Source: an uncultured Christensenellaceae bacterium (lineage in GTDB: Bacteria; Bacillota; Clostridia; Christensenellales; UBA3700). Taken from it: DNA of 50,247 nucleotides. Where the stretch lies: NCBI GenBank assembly GCA_910588015.1, contig CAJUOK010000012.1, forward strand, positions 1 to 50,247. Reading direction: 5' to 3'. A model generated the notes under the pieces. It was not told where the DNA came from and did not search any database. It saw only the letters and a list, made by a program, of their open reading frames with translations. The position numbers and the translations under genes are program-made. Shown here piece by piece: positions 47,179 to 50,247 of this stretch (positions within the stretch are counted from its first letter, which is position 1; the number at the start of each line of letters is the position of its first letter).

Positions 47179-48312
47179 ATGGAAAAATTTATTACGCAAA
47201 TAAGCGACAATATACCAGCAGACGTTGCAAAGCTAGTTTCCGACATAATGCCAATGGGGCATATTTGCGTATGTTATCTCGGCAAAGATAAAGAGTTTGC
47301 GCAAAGAGCTTTGAGCCAGATTAGCCAATTCGAATATAAAATTACGCAAGTCGAATATCCCGACGACACCGTATGCAACGAAGATACCGCGCAGGATATA
47401 ATAAACTGCGATGACGACGCGAGGTTGTTTTTGGGAATAGGAGGAAGGACAATAGTTTCGTTGATGGGCAAGGCTTGCGAAAAAAGAGCGATGCAGTATG
47501 CGATTATTACCGATTCTCCCTTTTTATACGGAGTGGGATATGCGCTGACTCCCAACCGTCAAACGCCTATAAAACTGTTGATTGATAAATTTTGCAAAAA
47601 AGATTACAGCGATTATGCAAGATGTATAGGCGCTGTTTTGGCTCACAGAGTTGCGCTTTGGGAAAAGAAATATGTTTTTCATATGCTTGGAATTCAGCAA
47701 AATGCAAAATTAAAAGCAGAAGAGACAGTGTTGAGCGAGATTATCGGAGACGGAAATATCGACGATAAGGATAGGCTTTTTGACGGTATCGTCACTTATG
47801 CGCAAATAAGCGATTGCGAGTTTAGGTCTTCGGTGGAAATTGCAGCCGAACTTATAGAGTATACGAATTTAACTTATGACAGAGGCGAAAGTCTGTTGCT
47901 TGCGGCGATAGCGCTTGTCAAATATTTTAAAGCCATTATGTCGATAGAGGAATACAGATTGATAATACCTGCGGATACTTCGGTTAGATGTCGGTCGCTG
48001 TCAAAGCTTTTGGGCGCCGACGTAAGCGAGCTTATAGGCGCAGTAAAGAATAGAAAGTTTGAGGGGAAATGGCTTTATATACACACCGAATACAGAGAAG
48101 ATATGCTAAAAGAACTTGAGGAATTGGACGGTAAGCTTATCAATATTATCAAAAGCGCAAAACGTTTTATGCCCGACGTAGGATATCATTTCGGAGACGA
48201 TTACGACAGCGACAGTATAATAAAAATACTGTATAATCTTTCTCCGTTGACGCACGAGTGTTCGCCTATTGCTATCGCGGACGCATTGCTTGGCGACCCG
48301 TCTTTAGATTAA
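47179..48312 (+). CDS. DHQ-synthase/iron-containing alcohol dehydrogenase-like protein, divergent
   Basis: A 377-residue protein. The segment DARLFLGIGGRTIVSLMGKACEKRAMQYAIITDSPFLYG is like the GGGSxxD...K NAD-loop and following strand of the 3-dehydroquinate synthase/Fe-ADH/glycerol-1-phosphate dehydrogenase fold, but the usual GGGK/S loop is altered. The C-terminal half is helical, as in that fold, with HECSPIAIADALLGD at the end; conserved metal-binding His pairs are not obvious. It may be a degenerate family member with a new role. The start is doubtful: no ribosome binding site precedes the ATG, which follows a terminator; an internal ATG at 47248 also lacks one. Confidence 0.55.
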   Translation: MEKFITQISDNIPADVAKLVSDIMPMGHICVCYLGKDKEFAQRALSQISQFEYKITQVEYPDDTVCNEDTAQDIINCDDDARLFLGIGGRTIVSLMGKACEKRAMQYAIITDSPFLYGVGYALTPNRQTPIKLLIDKFCKKDYSDYARCIGAVLAHRVALWEKKYVFHMLGIQQNAKLKAEETVLSEIIGDGNIDDKDRLFDGIVTYAQISDCEFRSSVEIAAELIEYTNLTYDRGESLLLAAIALVKYFKAIMSIEEYRLIIPADTSVRCRSLSKLLGADVSELIGAVKNRKFEGKWLYIHTEYREDMLKELEELDGKLINIIKSAKRFMPDVGYHFGDDYDSDSIIKILYNLSPLTHECSPIAIADALLGDPSLD

Positions 48313-48342
48313 TATAAACAATTAAATACAGATATTTTATTT

Positions 48343-48372
48343 AACGCTTTCGCAAGAGGGCGTTTTCTTTTT
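48343..48372 (+). terminator. Terminator after the DHQ-synthase-like gene
   Basis: AACGCTTTC and GAGGGCGTT pair over nine positions (two G-U) around a GCAA tetraloop, followed by TTTTCTTTTT. Confidence 0.75.
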
Positions 48373-48475
48373 GCGACTTGTCGACAAATTCATATATTTT
48401 TCTCGTTTGTTTTTAAGTATAAAAGTTTGCGCTGTGTCAAAAATCAAAGTAATCGAATGACAGAGAGCGAGATTT

Positions 48476-48937
48476 ATGAAACAAATATCCATTTACATAT
48501 TGGCAATAGTATTTTTATCTGCGACGTTGATAGGATTGTCGTATAACGTAAAAATACCCGACGGAGCGCGCGAAATGCAGATATATTCCAAAGCGCAGCC
48601 TCCGATAGAACAGTGCGACGGCGTAGATACAATGACAAATTTCAATATTTATCATTATAGCTGTGAAGTCGTTGGTATAAAAGATAAAAAGCTGGACAAT
48701 ACTTTGGGTGTTGCTTACATATATCCGAAAGATAAAACAAGTGTAGCTATACTGTTGGATAGGTTTTCGGTAGACGTAGTTTTCAGTCAGGAGCTAGATT
48801 GCGGCGTAACGTATTATGGACGCAGTCGCGTCGGACAAAAAAGCGTGAATATCGACAACGAAAAAATAAACATACAAATTGTAAGCAATAAAGACAATAT
48901 CATCGTGGGCTTTCCGCTGATTATGGGAAGTTACTAA
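48476..48937 (+). CDS. Small exported or membrane-anchored protein of unknown function
   Basis: A 153-residue protein with an N-terminal hydrophobic segment (about 4-23, KQISIYILAIVFLSATLIGL) that could be a signal peptide or anchor. The rest is strand-rich (YHYSCEVVGIKDKK; VAYIYPKDKTSVAILLD; SVNIDNEKINIQIVS). I recognise no family. It lies 14 bases before the M23 peptidase gene, so the two are probably co-transcribed. In Bacilli a membrane protein gene (ywmB) and spoIID precede spoIIQ, but the resemblance here is positional only. Confidence 0.7.
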   Translation: MKQISIYILAIVFLSATLIGLSYNVKIPDGAREMQIYSKAQPPIEQCDGVDTMTNFNIYHYSCEVVGIKDKKLDNTLGVAYIYPKDKTSVAILLDRFSVDVVFSQELDCGVTYYGRSRVGQKSVNIDNEKINIQIVSNKDNIIVGFPLIMGSY

Positions 48938-48951
48938 TTGGAGGTTAAAAG

Positions 48952-49692
48952 ATGGCAAAGCAAACAAAACGAACCAAAGAGAAAAGACAAGGCGCGTCCG
49001 GTCAAGCAGGAGTAAAGGTGGCGCAGTTCTTCAAAAAGAATATATATGTCATCCTTATGATAGTATGTATTCTCGCAATCGCTACTATGATAACGGTAGC
49101 CGTGGTACTCAACAATAATAACGAGGGCGACCCGACTTTGAAGCCTATTGTGTCTGGCGACGACGGTAATTCGGGCGACAACAAACCGCCGGTAGAAAAT
49201 CCCGACGACAACAAGCCGCCTGTGGAAAATCCCGACGATAACAAACCCAACCCGGGCGAACCCGAAAAGAAAGATTTCGTAATGGCAAACCCACTTGACG
49301 AATTTACTTTCGGTCAGCATTTCAGCGACACAGAGCACGTTTTCAATCCTACTCACAACTACTGGGCAATTCACGATGGATTGGATTTTATGGCGGCAGA
49401 AGGCAGCGAAGTTAAGTGCGTATTCGACGGCACGGTCAAAGAAGTCACCAACGACAGTTATTACGGCGCAGTTGTGACGATAGAACATCAAGACGGTTTT
49501 GTATCCGTATACAAACTTTTGGACGGAGTAACCTTGAAAGCAGGCGACAAGATTTCGCAAGGAGATTTGATTGGCAAGGTGTCGGGAACGGCAATGGACG
49601 AAATCGCTAGCGGCGCTCACTTGCACTTGGAACTCTTCAAGGACGGAGCTAAAATCAATCCTATGGATTATCTTGTTCAAGGCGATAAGTAA
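48952..49692 (+). CDS. Membrane-anchored M23 (LytM) endopeptidase, SpoIIQ-like layout
   Basis: A 246-residue protein with a basic cytoplasmic start, one membrane helix (about 31-53), a spacer with repeated PVENPDDNKP units (about 80-100), and a LytM domain (about 115-240). The zinc site is complete: His141 and Asp145 (HDGLD) and the HLH motif with His225 (HLHLEL). An active peptidoglycan peptidase is therefore likely. This short layout matches the SpoIIQ protein of clostridial spore formers, but general cell-wall remodelling is equally possible; no other sporulation gene is in view. GGAGG precedes the ATG. Confidence 0.85.
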   Translation: MAKQTKRTKEKRQGASGQAGVKVAQFFKKNIYVILMIVCILAIATMITVAVVLNNNNEGDPTLKPIVSGDDGNSGDNKPPVENPDDNKPPVENPDDNKPNPGEPEKKDFVMANPLDEFTFGQHFSDTEHVFNPTHNYWAIHDGLDFMAAEGSEVKCVFDGTVKEVTNDSYYGAVVTIEHQDGFVSVYKLLDGVTLKAGDKISQGDLIGKVSGTAMDEIASGAHLHLELFKDGAKINPMDYLVQGDK

Positions 49693-49710
49693 TATTTGAA
49701 AAAATAATTT

Positions 49711-49765
49711 AAATAGCGAAAGAGCAATCTTTCGCTATTTGTCTTTTCTTTCGCTATTTGTCTTT
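49711..49765 (+). terminator. Terminator with tandemly duplicated right arm
   Basis: AAATAGCGAAAGA (49711-49723), a GCAA loop and TCTTTCGCTATTT (49728-49740) make a perfect 13-bp hairpin followed by GTCTTTT. The 19-base unit TCTTTCGCTATTTGTCTTT (49728-49746) is repeated exactly at 49747-49765, so the left arm can pair with either copy. Confidence 0.8.
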
Positions 49766-49780
49766 TAAAGAAAAGTATAA

Positions 49781-49812
49781 AAAAATTGCCGATATAAAAT
49801 CGGCAATTTTTT
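49781..49812. terminator. Bidirectional terminator between the M23 and DUF1540 genes
   Basis: AAAAATTGCCGAT and ATCGGCAATTTTT form a perfect 13-bp stem with an ATAAA loop and T's on both strands. Confidence 0.85.
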
Positions 49813-49822
49813 GATTTTCAAA

Positions 49823-50137
49823 TCAATTATTAACTTTTTTCGTAAAGCATTTGGTGCGTATCATTCCGTCGCAAACGTTGACGATTCTGCTGCAACACGC
49901 ATTGTTGTGATTGTAGTTGCACTTCGTGCTGTCGCATTGAATAAAAACTTCGCTGTTTTCGTTGAAGTCAAAATCTTTAGCGGCTTCTATATTGGCTTTT
50001 TCTTGTTCAAGCACTCCGTATTCGCGTTTGACTTTGGTTTTGCACACGCCGTTTTTATTAATACAGATAACTCCCGCATTGCAGTGGCAGTTGGTGTTGT
50101 GCTCGCAATTTCGTGTGGTGCATTTAAGTCCCGACAT
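49823..50137 (-). CDS. DUF1540 Cys-rich protein, two repeats
   Basis: A 104-residue protein with two Cys-rich modules. The first (about 5-32) has CTTRNCEHNTNCHCNAGVICI and CKTK. The second (about 67-97) has CDSTKCNYNHNNACC and CDG...TKC. This pattern is DUF1540, a small metal-binding or disulfide-rich domain common in Clostridia, of unknown function and often linked to spores or stress. AAAGGAGG precedes the ATG. Bases 50138-50247 contain its upstream region and the window edge, with no other gene supported. Confidence 0.85.
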   Translation of the reverse strand: MSGLKCTTRNCEHNTNCHCNAGVICINKNGVCKTKVKREYGVLEQEKANIEAAKDFDFNENSEVFIQCDSTKCNYNHNNACCSRIVNVCDGMIRTKCFTKKVNN

Positions 50138-50247
50138 ACTATCCTCCTTTATACGTCGACGTTTATCGAGCGTCGCGATTTTTTAATATTATTATTGTCA
50201 AAACGACGCTAATTATTCTAATTGCGATTTTTGTTGTTCTACAATGG

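Overview
The window looks like chromosome from an anaerobic, low-to-moderate GC Firmicute of the Clostridia type, probably an uncultured gut lineage. Supporting signs are the anaerobic (class III) ribonucleotide reductase NrdD/NrdG, an anaerobic radical-SAM sulfatase maturase, an EFR1-type flavodoxin/ferredoxin protein, a DUF1540 Cys-rich protein, AGGAGG ribosome binding sites, classic TTGACA-17-TATAAT promoters and a Firmicutes-style rplJ (L10) leader. The species cannot be named from sequence reading alone. I saw no rRNA, CRISPR array, complete insertion sequence or prophage.

Layout. 1-500: 3' end of a repeat-linker protein. 541-757: palindromic interspersed repeats. 869-6055: spermidine/putrescine operon (cupin XRE regulator, potA, potB, potC, potD) read leftwards from a consensus promoter overlapped by palindromic operators. 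6345-9479: two tandem membrane-anchored GH30-type glycosidases. 9568-11552: two CobW/G3E-type metal-chaperone GTPases. 11723-13025: dUTPase and a small exported protein. 13095-15703: nrdDG with a pair of NrdR-like boxes. 16112-17955: ECF sigma factor with an RsgI-like anti-sigma factor. 18032-23849: small XRE regulator, ClC transporter, ABC-F ATPase, small membrane protein, glutamate dehydrogenase. 24115-26817: membrane protein with a histone-H1-like tail, serine recombinase, XRE regulator with its own operators. 26930-29035: EFR1, kinase-like and TfoX_C-HD genes as one operon. 29303-33890: MGDG-synthase-type glycosyltransferase, then a sulfate-ester module (TauE exporter, sulfatase, anSME maturase). 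34161-36175: structured attenuator leader, APH-fold kinase and esterase. 36370-38316: small accessory patch (short orphan genes, a DUF262-like fragment, a structured non-coding stretch) next to tRNA-Val(GAC). 38535-42084: circularly permuted GH3 beta-glycosidase and an SDR. 42247-45713: rpmG-secE-nusG-rplK-rplA-rplJ-rplL. 46024-50137: HisC, a DHQ-synthase/Fe-ADH-like protein, a small exported protein, an M23 endopeptidase and a DUF1540 protein.

How it fits together. The carbohydrate part (GH30 pair, permuted GH3, sulfatase plus maturase plus sulfite/sulfate exporter) suggests use of complex, partly sulfated plant or host glycans under anaerobiosis. The most interesting signals are regulatory: a terminator/antiterminator leader before the APH-fold gene, several promoters whose predicted start falls on or next to the start codon (leaderless mRNAs), palindromic operators at the XRE genes, and an rplJ leader whose closing stem excludes its attenuator hairpin. 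All functional calls come from reading the sequence; no database search was run.
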